64,000 nucleotides of DNA from Opitutaceae bacterium. Lineage in GTDB: Bacteria > Verrucomicrobiota > Verrucomicrobiia > Opitutales > Opitutaceae. The DNA lies in contig JAEUGY010000088.1 in the NCBI GenBank assembly GCA_016794625.1, positions 1 through 64,000 of the forward strand, written 5' to 3'. Below are positions 17,429-25,926 of this stretch, in pieces (within the stretch, counting starts at the first letter, position 1; every line of letters begins with the position of its first letter). The notes beneath the pieces are model-generated. The model saw nothing but the letters and a program-made list of their open reading frames with translations, did no database searches and had not been told where the DNA came from. The translations under genes were made by a program, and so were the position numbers.

Positions 17429-19302
17429 CAGTAGTGAAAGCGCTGGCGTTGCACGGCCTTGTCGTAGGCGGCGCGGGCGGCCCGCACCGAGGGGACTCCG
17501 GACACGGCGGCGGGGGGCACATCCCACCAGGAGAAGCCTTGCATGACGGACTCGGCGGTCACGGGCACATAAATGAGGCAGGAATTCGTCTCCGCCTTGG
17601 CCGAAGTGAGCGCCTCGACCAGCTCCTCCTCCGTCCGTGCACTGTAGGCGGTGGCACCGTAGCTGCGGGCATTGTCGGCGAAATCGACCTCGACATAAGC
17701 TCCGTCGAGCCGGCCGCTGGTCCGGGAGCGCTGGCGGAATTCGTTGCCGAAACTGCGTCCGCCCTGGCCGCGCTGCAAATTATGAATACAGCCAAAGGCC
17801 CGGTTGTCGTTGAGCACAAGGGTGATCTTCCGTCCCTCCTGCACCGCCGTAAGCAGCTCGGTGTGAAGCATGAGGTAGCTGCCGTCGCCGAGGAAGGCAT
17901 AGACTTCGCGGTCGGGAGCGGCGAGCTTCACCCCGAGCGCACCGGCGATCTCATAACCCATGCACGAGTAACCGTACTCGGAGTGATAGTCGGTCGCGGA
18001 CTTGCCGCGCCAGAGCTTGTGGATGTCGCCGGGAATACCGCCGGAGGCGTGCACCACGGTGGACTTCCCGTCGGTAAACTCGTTGAGCACGCGGATGACC
18101 TGACTCTGGTAGAGCAGGCCATCGGCGCTGGCGCGCGGGGGCGAGGTCATCGCCCGCCAGGGCTTCTCCCAGTCCTTCTTCGCCTTGGCCACGGCGCGCG
18201 CGTGGGCGGCCGGCGCCTTCCAGCCCTGCAGAGCCCGGCCGAGGGCGGCCAGGGTGTCGCGGGCATCGCCCAGCAGCGGCATCGCGCCGTGTTTGACCGC
18301 GTCCGCCGCGTGCACGTTGATCGCGATGAACCGGACGCGCGGATTCTGGAATTGGGTCTTGGAGGCGGTGGTGAAGTCCGACAGTCGGGTGCCGAGGGTG
18401 ATCACCAGATCGGCCTCCAGCGCAATCCGGTTGGCCGCCAGCGTACCGGTGACTCCGATACCACCGAGCCCGAGGGCGTGCGATTCGAGCAGGGCTCCCT
18501 TGCCGGCCTGGGTCACGGCCACGGGGATGCCGGTCGCCTCGGCAAACGCCTGGAGCTGCGCGCAGGCATCGGAGTAGTGCACGCCGCCGCCCGCCACGAT
18601 GAGGGGTCGCCGGGCGGCGCGCAGGGCGTCGGCCGCGGCCTCGATCTGGCGGTCGAGCGGCACGGTCCGCGGCACGTCATAGACCCGTTTGGCAAAGAAG
18701 TGCACGGGACAGTCAAACGCCTCGGACTGCACGTCCTCCGGCAGGGCGATCGTGACCGCCCCGGTTTCGGCCGGATCAGCCAGCACCCGCATGGCCTCGG
18801 GCAATGCGGTCAGGATCTGCTCCGGGCGATTGATCCGGTCCCAATACCGCGAGACGGGTTTGAAGCAGTCATTGACGCTGATGTCCTGCGAGCCCGGGTT
18901 CTCCAGCTGTTGCAGCACCGGGGCCGGCCGCCGGTTGGCGAAGATGTCGCCCGGCAAGAGCAGCACCGGCAGGCGGTTGACCGTGGCGGTCGCCGCCCCG
19001 GTGATCATATTGGTTGCGCCTGGACCGACGGAGGACGTGCACGCGAGGGTGCCCAGACGCTGCCGCGTCTTCGCAAAAGCCGTCGCCATGTGCACCATGG
19101 CCTGCTCGTTCTTGGCCTGAAAATAGGGCAGCGCCTTGCCGCCATGCTCCTCGAGGGCCTGGCCGAGGCCGGTGACGTTGCCATGGCCGAAGATGCCGGT
19201 GACGCCATGGATGAGGCGATGGTCAACGCCGTCGCGGCGCACATACTGCACTTGCAGGAAGCGAACAATGGCAGCTCCAACGGTGGTACGGACAGTTTTC
19301 AT
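17428..19302 (-). CDS. iolD: 3D-(3,5/4)-trihydroxycyclohexane-1,2-dione hydrolase
   Basis: A 624-residue thiamine-diphosphate enzyme that opens the cyclic diketone in inositol breakdown to 5-deoxy-glucuronate. The three TPP-enzyme domains are visible: the N-terminal pyrimidine-binding part with GHGNVTGLGQALEE and PYFQAKNEQAM, the central domain with ITLGTRLSDFTT, and the C-terminal part with the cofactor motif GDG at residues 472-474 followed 24 residues later by LVLNDN. Length matches IolD rather than acetolactate synthase, which is shorter. It starts at ATG 19302, overlapping the iolB stop by four bases (ATGA), and its stop overlaps the iolE start. Confidence 0.95.
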   Translation of the reverse strand: MKTVRTTVGAAIVRFLQVQYVRRDGVDHRLIHGVTGIFGHGNVTGLGQALEEHGGKALPYFQAKNEQAMVHMATAFAKTRQRLGTLACTSSVGPGATNMITGAATATVNRLPVLLLPGDIFANRRPAPVLQQLENPGSQDISVNDCFKPVSRYWDRINRPEQILTALPEAMRVLADPAETGAVTIALPEDVQSEAFDCPVHFFAKRVYDVPRTVPLDRQIEAAADALRAARRPLIVAGGGVHYSDACAQLQAFAEATGIPVAVTQAGKGALLESHALGLGGIGVTGTLAANRIALEADLVITLGTRLSDFTTASKTQFQNPRVRFIAINVHAADAVKHGAMPLLGDARDTLAALGRALQGWKAPAAHARAVAKAKKDWEKPWRAMTSPPRASADGLLYQSQVIRVLNEFTDGKSTVVHASGGIPGDIHKLWRGKSATDYHSEYGYSCMGYEIAGALGVKLAAPDREVYAFLGDGSYLMLHTELLTAVQEGRKITLVLNDNRAFGCIHNLQRGQGGRSFGNEFRQRSRTSGRLDGAYVEVDFADNARSYGATAYSARTEEELVEALTSAKAETNSCLIYVPVTAESVMQGFSWWDVPPAAVSGVPSVRAARAAYDKAVQRQRFHY

Positions 19303-20132
19303 ACAGACGGTTTCCAGCCTTGGTTCTTGGAATCGAGCAGCCAGGTGTGATCCGGCGTGAAGGTGAATCCCTTGTAGGGTCGTCGCGGCAGGTGACGGAC
19401 GATCCACAGGTAATACATGCCGTAGCCCGGCGCCGCCACTTGCGCGTGGTCCAACCCGCCCGGAATCAGGGTTGAATCGCCTTCCCGGACCTTGACCACC
19501 TCGTCGCCCAGTTCGGCGTGCCCATAACCTTGCGGCTCGGTGAAGCGGTAGTGATAGACTTCGGGCTGGGGATGGTGATGCGGGGGGTAGCTCGACCAGC
19601 GGCCGGCTCGATTGACCACTTCGCCCAACACCAGCTGGGAGTCCTTTTGCGTGGAGTAATCGAAGACCGTGCGGACCGTGCGCCGGCAGGCGTCCTGGGC
19701 GAGCCCGGCGCCGCGGTCCTCGTTGGCCACGTCGGCGGGGGAGTAGAGCCGCGCCCCGCGCAGCCTCTCATTGGTCGCGGCCACCACCGCCCACTCCGTG
19801 TCGGCGCCGAGCGAACGCAGGGTCACCGCCTCCCCGGCCCCGGCATGCAGGACCGTGGGCGCCTCGTCGAAAAGCGACGTCCGGGTCACCTCCACCCGAC
19901 CCGCCGCGCTCGTGATCTCGACGCTTCCGCGTAGGAGCACCCAGACCGTCTCCTTCGCTGTGACCGTGCGCAGCACCTGTCCCTTGCCCTGGCGCAGGAT
20001 GCCAAAGTCCATCAATGCCTTGACCGAGCTCTTCAGGGCGTGCCGGTGTTCGTGCAAGAGCGGCGTGTAGCCACGGGCGAAGCGCTGACGCGCAGGACGG
20101 AGCAACCAGGGAGAGCCGTGGGGTGAAGGCAT
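19299..20132 (-). CDS. iolB: 5-deoxy-glucuronate isomerase
   Basis: A 277-residue bicupin protein. IolB isomerises 5-deoxy-glucuronate to 2-deoxy-5-keto-gluconate. The C-terminal cupin shows the metal-binding pattern in SSYPPHHHPQPEVYHYRF and the distal His in GGLDHAQV. Family length is about 270 residues, supporting the ATG at 20132 over the longer open frame, which would run through a hairpin and an operator. It is the first gene of the second transcriptional segment: a LacI-type operator lies 14 bp upstream, and a hairpin separates it from iolG. Its stop overlaps the iolD start. Confidence 0.94.
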   Translation of the reverse strand: MPSPHGSPWLLRPARQRFARGYTPLLHEHRHALKSSVKALMDFGILRQGKGQVLRTVTAKETVWVLLRGSVEITSAAGRVEVTRTSLFDEAPTVLHAGAGEAVTLRSLGADTEWAVVAATNERLRGARLYSPADVANEDRGAGLAQDACRRTVRTVFDYSTQKDSQLVLGEVVNRAGRWSSYPPHHHPQPEVYHYRFTEPQGYGHAELGDEVVKVREGDSTLIPGGLDHAQVAAPGYGMYYLWIVRHLPRRPYKGFTFTPDHTWLLDSKNQGWKPSV

Positions 20133-20146
20133 GTCGAAGGTGACGA

Positions 20147-20160
20147 TGTAAACGATTACA
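20147..20160. promoter_or_regulatory. LacI-type operator upstream of iolB
   Basis: TGTAAACGATTACA, a near-perfect dyad with a central CG as usual for LacI-family operators. It lies 14 bp upstream of the iolB start and resembles the site at 24710-24723 in front of the transporter genes. The LacI-family gene at 24794-25789 is the obvious candidate binder. Confidence 0.65.
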
Positions 20161-20173
20161 CGCGGGGTGAATT

Positions 20174-20212
20174 GTCTGTCCAGCCCTTTCCGCGGAAAGG
20201 GGCCGGACAGAC
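20174..20212 (-). terminator. Strong hairpin between iolG and iolB
   Basis: Arms GTCTGTCC and GGACAGAC extend inward through GCCCTTTCC and GGAAAGGGGC with one bulged position, giving about 17 paired bases. No T run follows on the minus strand. It may terminate the transporter-iolG transcript or protect its 3' end, leaving iolB to start from its own promoter next to the operator. Confidence 0.55.
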
Positions 20213-20220
20213 GAAAAGAC

Positions 20221-21228
20221 CTACACCACCGGCTCCAGTTTTCCGCTGTGGACCGAACGCGTTGCCGCCAGCGCGACCCGCTGGGCGCCGATGCCATCGT
20301 CGCAGCCGATCGGCGAGGGCCGGCCGTGGTGGAGATTGTCCACAAAGTTCTGCAGCTGGGTCAGGTACGCCTGCTCAAACCGCTCGTAGAACCCGGGCAC
20401 GGTGTCGTGCGAGACGACGTCCTTCTTCATCACGAGGATCGCGGTCTCGCGGTCATAGCCGATCTGGATGGTGCCCTCCGTGCCGACAATCTCGGTGTGG
20501 ATGCCGTAGCCGTAGATGCCGATGCGGCTCAGGCTGATCGAGCCGATCGCACCGCTGGCGAAGTTGAGCACCGTGAGCCCGCTCTCGACGTCGCCGACGG
20601 TGGCGATCGCGGGAAATGCGACATTGTTGCCGACGCTGAACGCGCTCTTCGCCTCGCCCATGTACCAGCGGGCGAGATCAAAATCATGGATACCCATGTC
20701 GATGAAGAGACCGCCGCTGTTGGCCGGGCGCAGGTACTCGACGGGAGGCGGGAGCTGGTCCTTGGAGCTCGACTTGAACACGACCGGCGTGCCGATTTCG
20801 CCCGCGTCGATGCGTTTCTTCGCCGCGGCGTAGGCCTTGTCGAAGCGCCGCATGAAGCCGAGCTGGAAGAACACCCCGTGCTTCGCCACGGCGGCCTTCA
20901 TTCGCTCGGCCTCGCTCACCTCGAGGGAGAGCGGCTTCTCGCAAAAGATCGCCTTCCCGGCCGCGGCTGCCGCGATCACCACCTCGCCGTGCAGCTTGGT
21001 CGGGGTCATGACCACGACCGCGTCAACCGTCGGATCGGAGACGAGTTCATGGTAGTCGAGGTAGGACCGCGGCGCCCCGGTCTCGGCGGCGACGGCCTTG
21101 ACCGCAGCCGGATTCACATCCGACACGGCCTGCAGGCGCGCACCGGTGATGCGCGACGTGAAATAGCGGGCATACTGGCTGCCAAGGCGGCCGAGCCCGA
21201 CGACTCCGATGTTGAGTGGCTTGTTCAT
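20221..21228 (-). CDS. iolG: Inositol 2-dehydrogenase (Gfo/Idh/MocA family)
   Basis: A 335-residue NAD(P)-dependent sugar dehydrogenase that oxidises myo-inositol (or scyllo-inositol) to the 2-ketone, the entry step of the pathway. The Rossmann motif is GLGRLG at residues 11-16, the family lysine is Lys98 in EKP, and the catalytic pair is Asp177 and His181 in DMGIHD. Length is normal. It lies 7 bp downstream of the binding-protein gene of the ABC importer, so uptake and first oxidation are co-expressed. Members of this family differ in inositol isomer preference, which the sequence does not settle; the surrounding iol genes support an inositol substrate. Confidence 0.92.
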   Translation of the reverse strand: MNKPLNIGVVGLGRLGSQYARYFTSRITGARLQAVSDVNPAAVKAVAAETGAPRSYLDYHELVSDPTVDAVVVMTPTKLHGEVVIAAAAAGKAIFCEKPLSLEVSEAERMKAAVAKHGVFFQLGFMRRFDKAYAAAKKRIDAGEIGTPVVFKSSSKDQLPPPVEYLRPANSGGLFIDMGIHDFDLARWYMGEAKSAFSVGNNVAFPAIATVGDVESGLTVLNFASGAIGSISLSRIGIYGYGIHTEIVGTEGTIQIGYDRETAILVMKKDVVSHDTVPGFYERFEQAYLTQLQNFVDNLHHGRPSPIGCDDGIGAQRVALAATRSVHSGKLEPVV

Positions 21229-21235
21229 GGAAAAG

Positions 21236-22186
21236 TTACTTCACGAGTTCGATGGAGACGCCGATGTCCGCCGGCACCGGCTCGCCTTTCAGCAGCGCGA
21301 CGGCACGCTCCACCGCAGTGCGGCCCATCAAGGCGGGATTTTGTGCAATGGTGGCCGCCATCTTGCCGGCCTTGACCGCGGCGCGCGCCTCGTCCTGCGC
21401 GTCGAAGCCGATGACCGTCACCTTTCCGGTCTTGCCGGCCGCGGCGATCGCCTCGACCGCCCCGAGGGCCATCAGATCGTTGGCCGCGAACAAGGCGTTC
21501 ACGGTAGGATTCGCCTGCAGGATGTTCTGAAATACGGTGTACCCCTGATCGCGCTCCCAATTGGCCGGCTGCGAGGCCACGATCGTGATGCCCGGATGGC
21601 CCCGGAGGGCCTCCCGGAAACCACGCACCCGGGCGTCGCCCGTCTCGTGCCCGGCGATGCCCTCGAGCACCGCCACCCTCCCCTGCCCTCCGAGGCGCTC
21701 GACCGCAAACTGGCCGGCGATCTTTCCGCCCTCGTGGTTGTCGGAACCAATGAAGGTCACGGTCTTTCCCCCCGACGCCTGCAACGCCGCCGCATCCAGA
21801 CGCGTATCCACAATCAGCACCGGGATGTCCGCCTGGTTCGCCTTGAGCACGACCGGAACGATTTCCCGCGAGCCACTCGGCGCGAGGATGAGGGCGGAGA
21901 CTTTGCGCTGGATGAGGTTTTCAATGATTTGCATCTGGCGCTCGACATCTGTCTCCCGCTCCGCCGCCTGCACCACCAGGGTGACACCAGCCGCGCGGGC
22001 GGCCTCCTCCGCGCCGCGCTGCATGTCGATGAAGAACGGATTGTTCAGCGTCTTCGGCACCAGGGCAATGACCGGCCCGGCGGCCGCGGCACTGCCCGCC
22101 GATGCGGCGGGATCGGGTGAGCGCCCGCATCCAGCCAGCAGGCTGAGAGAGACGGCCGCGAAGAGAAGGACAGGCGTGAATTTCAT
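21236..22186 (-). CDS. Sugar/inositol ABC transporter substrate-binding lipoprotein
   Basis: A 316-residue periplasmic binding protein of the ribose/galactose/inositol type. The ATG at 22186 starts a lipoprotein signal (LFAAVSLSLLAGC, lipobox LAGC), which indicates an envelope-anchored binding protein. The mature part has the family pattern: VIALVPKTLNNPFFIDMQRG, then VSALILAPSG, PVLIVDTRLD, VTFIGSDNHEGG and LFAANDLMALGAVEAI. It lies between the permease gene and iolG with gaps of 13 and 7 bp. Inositol is the likely ligand given the operon, but binding-site residues cannot be assigned with confidence. Confidence 0.92.
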   Translation of the reverse strand: MKFTPVLLFAAVSLSLLAGCGRSPDPAASAGSAAAAGPVIALVPKTLNNPFFIDMQRGAEEAARAAGVTLVVQAAERETDVERQMQIIENLIQRKVSALILAPSGSREIVPVVLKANQADIPVLIVDTRLDAAALQASGGKTVTFIGSDNHEGGKIAGQFAVERLGGQGRVAVLEGIAGHETGDARVRGFREALRGHPGITIVASQPANWERDQGYTVFQNILQANPTVNALFAANDLMALGAVEAIAAAGKTGKVTVIGFDAQDEARAAVKAGKMAATIAQNPALMGRTAVERAVALLKGEPVPADIGVSIELVK

Positions 22187-22199
22187 GGGGTAAAAGGGG

Positions 22200-23147
22200 T
22201 CAACGTTTCGAGCCTTTGAAAACGGTATCCAGGAGCACCGCGGCAATGATGACGGCGCCGATCACGACCTGCTGCACGTAGGAGGACACCCCGAGCAGGT
22301 TCAGGCCGTTGCGCAGCACGCCCATGATCAAGGCCCCCACGAGGGTGCCGAAGACCGAGCCCTGCCCGCCCATCAGGCTCGTGCCGCCGATGACGGTCGC
22401 CGCGATGGCGTCGAGTTCGTAGCTGAGCCCGGCGATGGGCTGCGCCGAGTTCAGCCGGGCCGTGAGCAGCACCGAAGCGGCCGCCGCCAGCCCGCCGCCC
22501 AGGGCGTAGATGCCGACTTTGCAGGCCGCCACGGGAACGCCGGAGAGCAACGAGGCCTCTTCGTTGCCGCCAATCGCGACCACATAGCGGCCGAACTTGG
22601 TTCGTTTGAGCACGAAGTGGGCGACCCCATACACGGCCAGCATGCACCAAACGGGCACCGGGATGCCCAGCACCTCGCCGGTCGCGAGCCAGCGGAAGGA
22701 GGCGTCGAAGCCCGACACCGGACGTCCGTCCGTCACCAGCAGCGCGCCCCCGCGGGCCACACTCATGAGGCCGAGGGTCGCGATGAAGGGGGGCAGCCGT
22801 CCAAACGCGACCAGCAGTCCGTTCACCGTGCCGCAGGCCGCGCCCACCACCAGACAGGCACCGATCGCGAGCGGCACCGGCCACCCGGCCTGGAGGGCGA
22901 GCGCCAGCACCACCCCGGCCAGCGCGAGCACGGAGCCCACGGAGAGGTCGATGCCCCCAGAGAGGATGACGTAGGTCAGACCCACCGCGATGACCGCGTT
23001 GATCACCGTTTGCTGCGCCACATTGAGCAGGTTGCTGGTGGTCAGGAAGTGCGGGGTCAGCACGCTGAGCACGAGGCACAGCACGAGGAACACGGCGACC
23101 GTTCCGGCCTGCCGGGCGTTGGCGACAAGAAAGCGGGGCAGCGTCAT
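22200..23147 (-). CDS. Sugar/inositol ABC transporter permease (RbsC family)
   Basis: A 315-residue inner-membrane permease with about eight to ten hydrophobic segments. The family signature VILSGGIDLSVGSVLALAGV appears near residue 65 and the cytoplasmic coupling motif IGGNEEASLLSGV near residue 200. The C-terminal part has GGTSLMGGQGSVFGTLVGAL. The ATG at 23147 overlaps the ATPase stop by four bases (ATGA), which fixes the start. The long upstream frame is antisense to the ATPase. It works with the adjacent ATPase and binding lipoprotein. Confidence 0.93.
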   Translation of the reverse strand: MTLPRFLVANARQAGTVAVFLVLCLVLSVLTPHFLTTSNLLNVAQQTVINAVIAVGLTYVILSGGIDLSVGSVLALAGVVLALALQAGWPVPLAIGACLVVGAACGTVNGLLVAFGRLPPFIATLGLMSVARGGALLVTDGRPVSGFDASFRWLATGEVLGIPVPVWCMLAVYGVAHFVLKRTKFGRYVVAIGGNEEASLLSGVPVAACKVGIYALGGGLAAAASVLLTARLNSAQPIAGLSYELDAIAATVIGGTSLMGGQGSVFGTLVGALIMGVLRNGLNLLGVSSYVQQVVIGAVIIAAVLLDTVFKGSKR

Positions 23148-24655
23148 GGGGCCGGGGGTGAACCGAGGGCGCAGTGGAGGAGCTGCTCCGGAGTCACCTC
23201 GCCGCCGCGAAATTCGCCGGCGAGATGTCCGCGGTGCATCACGAGGATTCGGTCGCTCAGCCCAAGAATCTCGGGCAGCTCGGAGGAGATCATGAGAATG
23301 GCGCGGCCCTCGCCCGCCAGTCGCTGGATGAGTTGATAAATCTCGGCCTTGGCTCCGACATCGATGCCGCGGGTCGGCTCGTCGAAGATCAGGACGTCCG
23401 CCTCGCGGCACAGCCATTTCGCCAGCACCACCTTCTGCTGGTTTCCGCCGCTCAGATTGACCACCCGCTGCCCGAGTCCAGGGGTCTTCACCCGCAGCTC
23501 CGTCGTCAGCCGGCCCGCGGTCTCGGCCGCACGTCGGGGTGACAGCACGCCGGCGCGCGTGAAGCGGTCGAGGTGGGCCAGACTGGTATTTTCCTCAATA
23601 TCACGACACAGTACGAGTCCCTGGCGCTTGCGGTCCTCGGTCAGAAATCCCAACCCTTCGCGGATCGCCTGCCGCGGGGACCGGATCGTGACCGCCCGTC
23701 CGCGGAGCCAGATCCGCCCGGCATCGATTGGATCCGCACCAAAGATCGCCCGCGCGAGTTCCGTGCGGCCCGAGCCCATCAGTCCGGCGAGCCCGACGAC
23801 TTCACCGCGCCGCAAGGAAAAGGAAATGTCGTGCAGCACACCGCGGCGACACAGGCCCTCGACGCGCAGGGCCTCCTCGCCTTGGCGCGCTGTGCGCGCC
23901 GGGAACTGCTCGGTCAGCGCACGGCCCACCATCAGCCGCACAAGTTCGTCCATCGTGCAATCCGCCAGCACCCGGGTGCCGACATGGCGGCCGTCGCGCA
24001 TCACGGTCACCCGGTCGCCGATCTGGAACAACTCCTCCATGCGGTGGGAAATGTAGATCACCGCCACGCCCCGCGCCCGCAAGGAGCGGATCACCGTGAA
24101 CAGCCGCTCGATCTCCTGCTCCGTCAGCGCGGAGGTGGGTTCGTCCATGACGAGGATACGGGCATCGATCGACAGCGCCTTCGCGACTTCGACCATCTGT
24201 TGTTCCGCCACCCCGAGATCCGCTACCCTCGCCTGCGGATCGATGCTGACCCCGAGCGCGGCCAGCTGGCGCGAGGCATCCCGGACCATCGTCTTCTGGT
24301 CGATCAACCCGGGCCAGGCGCCGCGCGGTTCGCGTCCGAGGTACAGATTGTCCGCCACCGACAGGTGCGGCACCAGGTTGAACTCCTGGTAGATGATGCT
24401 GACCCCGGCCCGTTGCGCCGCGCGCGGATCGCCCAGCGCGACCGCCTCGCCGTCGATCCTCACCTCGCCCGCATCGCGACGTACCGCCCCGGCGAGCACC
24501 TTCATCAGGGTCGATTTGCCGGCGCCATTTTCGCCAAGCAGAACATGCACCTCGCCCCGCCTGACTTCGAGGTCAACGCCGTCCAGCGCGACCACGCCAG
24601 GGTAGCGTTTCGCGATGCCGCGCATCGAAAGCAATGGGGGGTCAGTCAGTGCCAT
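23144..24655 (-). CDS. Sugar/inositol ABC transporter ATPase (RbsA/MglA type)
   Basis: A 503-residue protein with two fused nucleotide-binding domains. The first has a complete Walker A (GENGAGKSTLM) and DEPTSALTEQE. The second has a degenerate Walker A (GLMGSGRTELA, no lysine), the signature LSGGNQQKVVLAKWL and DEPTRGIDVGA. One degenerate site is normal for this family. The ATG at 24655 is preferred over one at 24709 because the latter lies against the LacI-type operator at 24710-24723 and adds residues with no match to the family. It is the first gene of the importer-iolG segment. Confidence 0.93.
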   Translation of the reverse strand: MALTDPPLLSMRGIAKRYPGVVALDGVDLEVRRGEVHVLLGENGAGKSTLMKVLAGAVRRDAGEVRIDGEAVALGDPRAAQRAGVSIIYQEFNLVPHLSVADNLYLGREPRGAWPGLIDQKTMVRDASRQLAALGVSIDPQARVADLGVAEQQMVEVAKALSIDARILVMDEPTSALTEQEIERLFTVIRSLRARGVAVIYISHRMEELFQIGDRVTVMRDGRHVGTRVLADCTMDELVRLMVGRALTEQFPARTARQGEEALRVEGLCRRGVLHDISFSLRRGEVVGLAGLMGSGRTELARAIFGADPIDAGRIWLRGRAVTIRSPRQAIREGLGFLTEDRKRQGLVLCRDIEENTSLAHLDRFTRAGVLSPRRAAETAGRLTTELRVKTPGLGQRVVNLSGGNQQKVVLAKWLCREADVLIFDEPTRGIDVGAKAEIYQLIQRLAGEGRAILMISSELPEILGLSDRILVMHRGHLAGEFRGGEVTPEQLLHCALGSPPAP

Positions 24656-24691
24656 CAGGCCGCAGGGGTGGGGTGCGGGGGACAAAAACGA

Positions 24692-24707
24692 GCCTTTTGG
24701 AAAAGGC
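24692..24707. repeat. 16-bp palindrome next to the transporter operator
   Basis: GCCTTTT and AAAAGGC arms around two bases lie 2 bp from the operator on the gene side. On the minus strand a TCGTTTTTG stretch follows, so it resembles a very tight terminator or attenuator, although a two-base loop is unfavourable. It may instead be a second protein site. Confidence 0.35.
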
Positions 24708-24709
24708 AA

Positions 24710-24723
24710 TGTAAAGGTTTACA
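24710..24723. promoter_or_regulatory. LacI-type operator upstream of the inositol importer genes
   Basis: TGTAAAGGTTTACA has perfect 6-bp arms, and differs from the site at 20147-20160 at only two positions (A/G beside the centre). It lies 54 bp upstream of the ATPase start and 70 bp downstream of the end of the LacI-family gene. Confidence 0.65.
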
Positions 24724-24793
24724 TTTTTGCGCGTCACCCACGCCCTTTCGACCGAATCACCGGGTCCGACCGCTCCGTCGGATCCATCCCCGC

Positions 24794-25789
24794 TCAACAC
24801 GAATTGCGCACAATCAGCCTCGGCCGCAGCCGGAGCCAGGCCGCCGGCAGGGAGCGGTCGCCGAGACGCTTGAGCAGCATCTCCGCGGCGGCACGGCCGA
24901 CTTCGTAAGCGGGCTGGCGCACGACGGTCAGCGGCGGATCGAGGGCCTCGGCCCAGGGCAGGTCATCGAAACCGATCAGCGCCACCTCCTGCGGCACCTT
25001 CAGCTTCTTCATGTGGATCGCCTCCAGCGCACCCACCGCCATGAGGTTGTTGGAAACAAAGAGCGCGGTCGGCCGCGGACTGAGGCTGAGGAGCTCATCG
25101 GCGAGGCCGCGGCCGCTGGCCTGTTTGTTGTCGCCCACCCGGATGTACTCGGGCCGGACGGGCAGTTTGGCCGCGGCGAGCGCCTCCTCGTAGCCCCGGC
25201 GACGGTCGCGGCTGGTCGACAGATTCGCCCGGCCGGCAATCAACCCAATGCGCTTGTGCCCGAGTTTGATCAGGTGCTCGACCGCCTCGTAGGCGCCTTG
25301 AAAATTATCGACCTCCACGGTGTCGATCGAAGCGCCGTGCAAGGTCCGGTCCACCGTCACAATCGGCATGCCCGACTGCGCCAGTTTCAGCACGGCGGCG
25401 TCGCGCTCGGCGATGGGCGGCAGGATGACGCCATCAACCGACTCCGCCTGCATGACATTGAGATAGAACGCCTCCTTCGTGGGATTCTCGTCGGAGATGC
25501 AGAGGATCATCGCGAACTGGTTGGCGTACGCCACATCCTCCACGCCCCGGGCGATCTCCGCAAAAAAGGGGTTCTGGATGTCGGGCAGGATCAGCCCGAG
25601 CAGATGCCGACGCCCACCCTTCTGGCGGAGCCGGCGGGCCACCCGGTTGGGCTGATACCCCAGCTCGTCCATGGCCTTCTGCACCGCCACCCGCGTCTTT
25701 TCCACGACCTTGTCGGAGTGATTGATCACCCGGGAGACCGTGGCGATCGACACCTGGGCGCGTTTGGCGACATCAGTGAGGCTGGACAT
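24794..25789 (-). CDS. LacI-family transcriptional regulator of the inositol operon
   Basis: A 331-residue regulator. Residues 2-55 form the LacI helix-turn-helix and hinge helix (LTDVAKRAQVSIATVSRVIN, then NRVARRLRQ). The rest is a periplasmic-binding-like sensor domain (LILPDIQNPFFAEIARGVED, GVILPP, VDNFQGAYEAVEHL, FVSNNLMAVGALEAI, IGFDDLPWAEALDPPLT). It lies directly upstream of the importer genes on the same strand, and two LacI-type operators sit in front of the two iol gene segments. A repressor released by inositol or an intermediate is the expected mode; the effector is not deducible from sequence. Confidence 0.93.
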   Translation of the reverse strand: MSSLTDVAKRAQVSIATVSRVINHSDKVVEKTRVAVQKAMDELGYQPNRVARRLRQKGGRRHLLGLILPDIQNPFFAEIARGVEDVAYANQFAMILCISDENPTKEAFYLNVMQAESVDGVILPPIAERDAAVLKLAQSGMPIVTVDRTLHGASIDTVEVDNFQGAYEAVEHLIKLGHKRIGLIAGRANLSTSRDRRRGYEEALAAAKLPVRPEYIRVGDNKQASGRGLADELLSLSPRPTALFVSNNLMAVGALEAIHMKKLKVPQEVALIGFDDLPWAEALDPPLTVVRQPAYEVGRAAAEMLLKRLGDRSLPAAWLRLRPRLIVRNSC

Positions 25790-25926
25790 GCAGAGGAGGG
25801 CGAAGCCAGAGGGCTAGCCCGCCAGCCCCGGCAAGTCGAGTGGCGTTTGTCACCCCCCTACCCAGCAAAGTGTCATCCCGCCGATGACACTGCGAACCCG
25901 GGGTGTTCGCGGTTTCGCGCGGGGAA

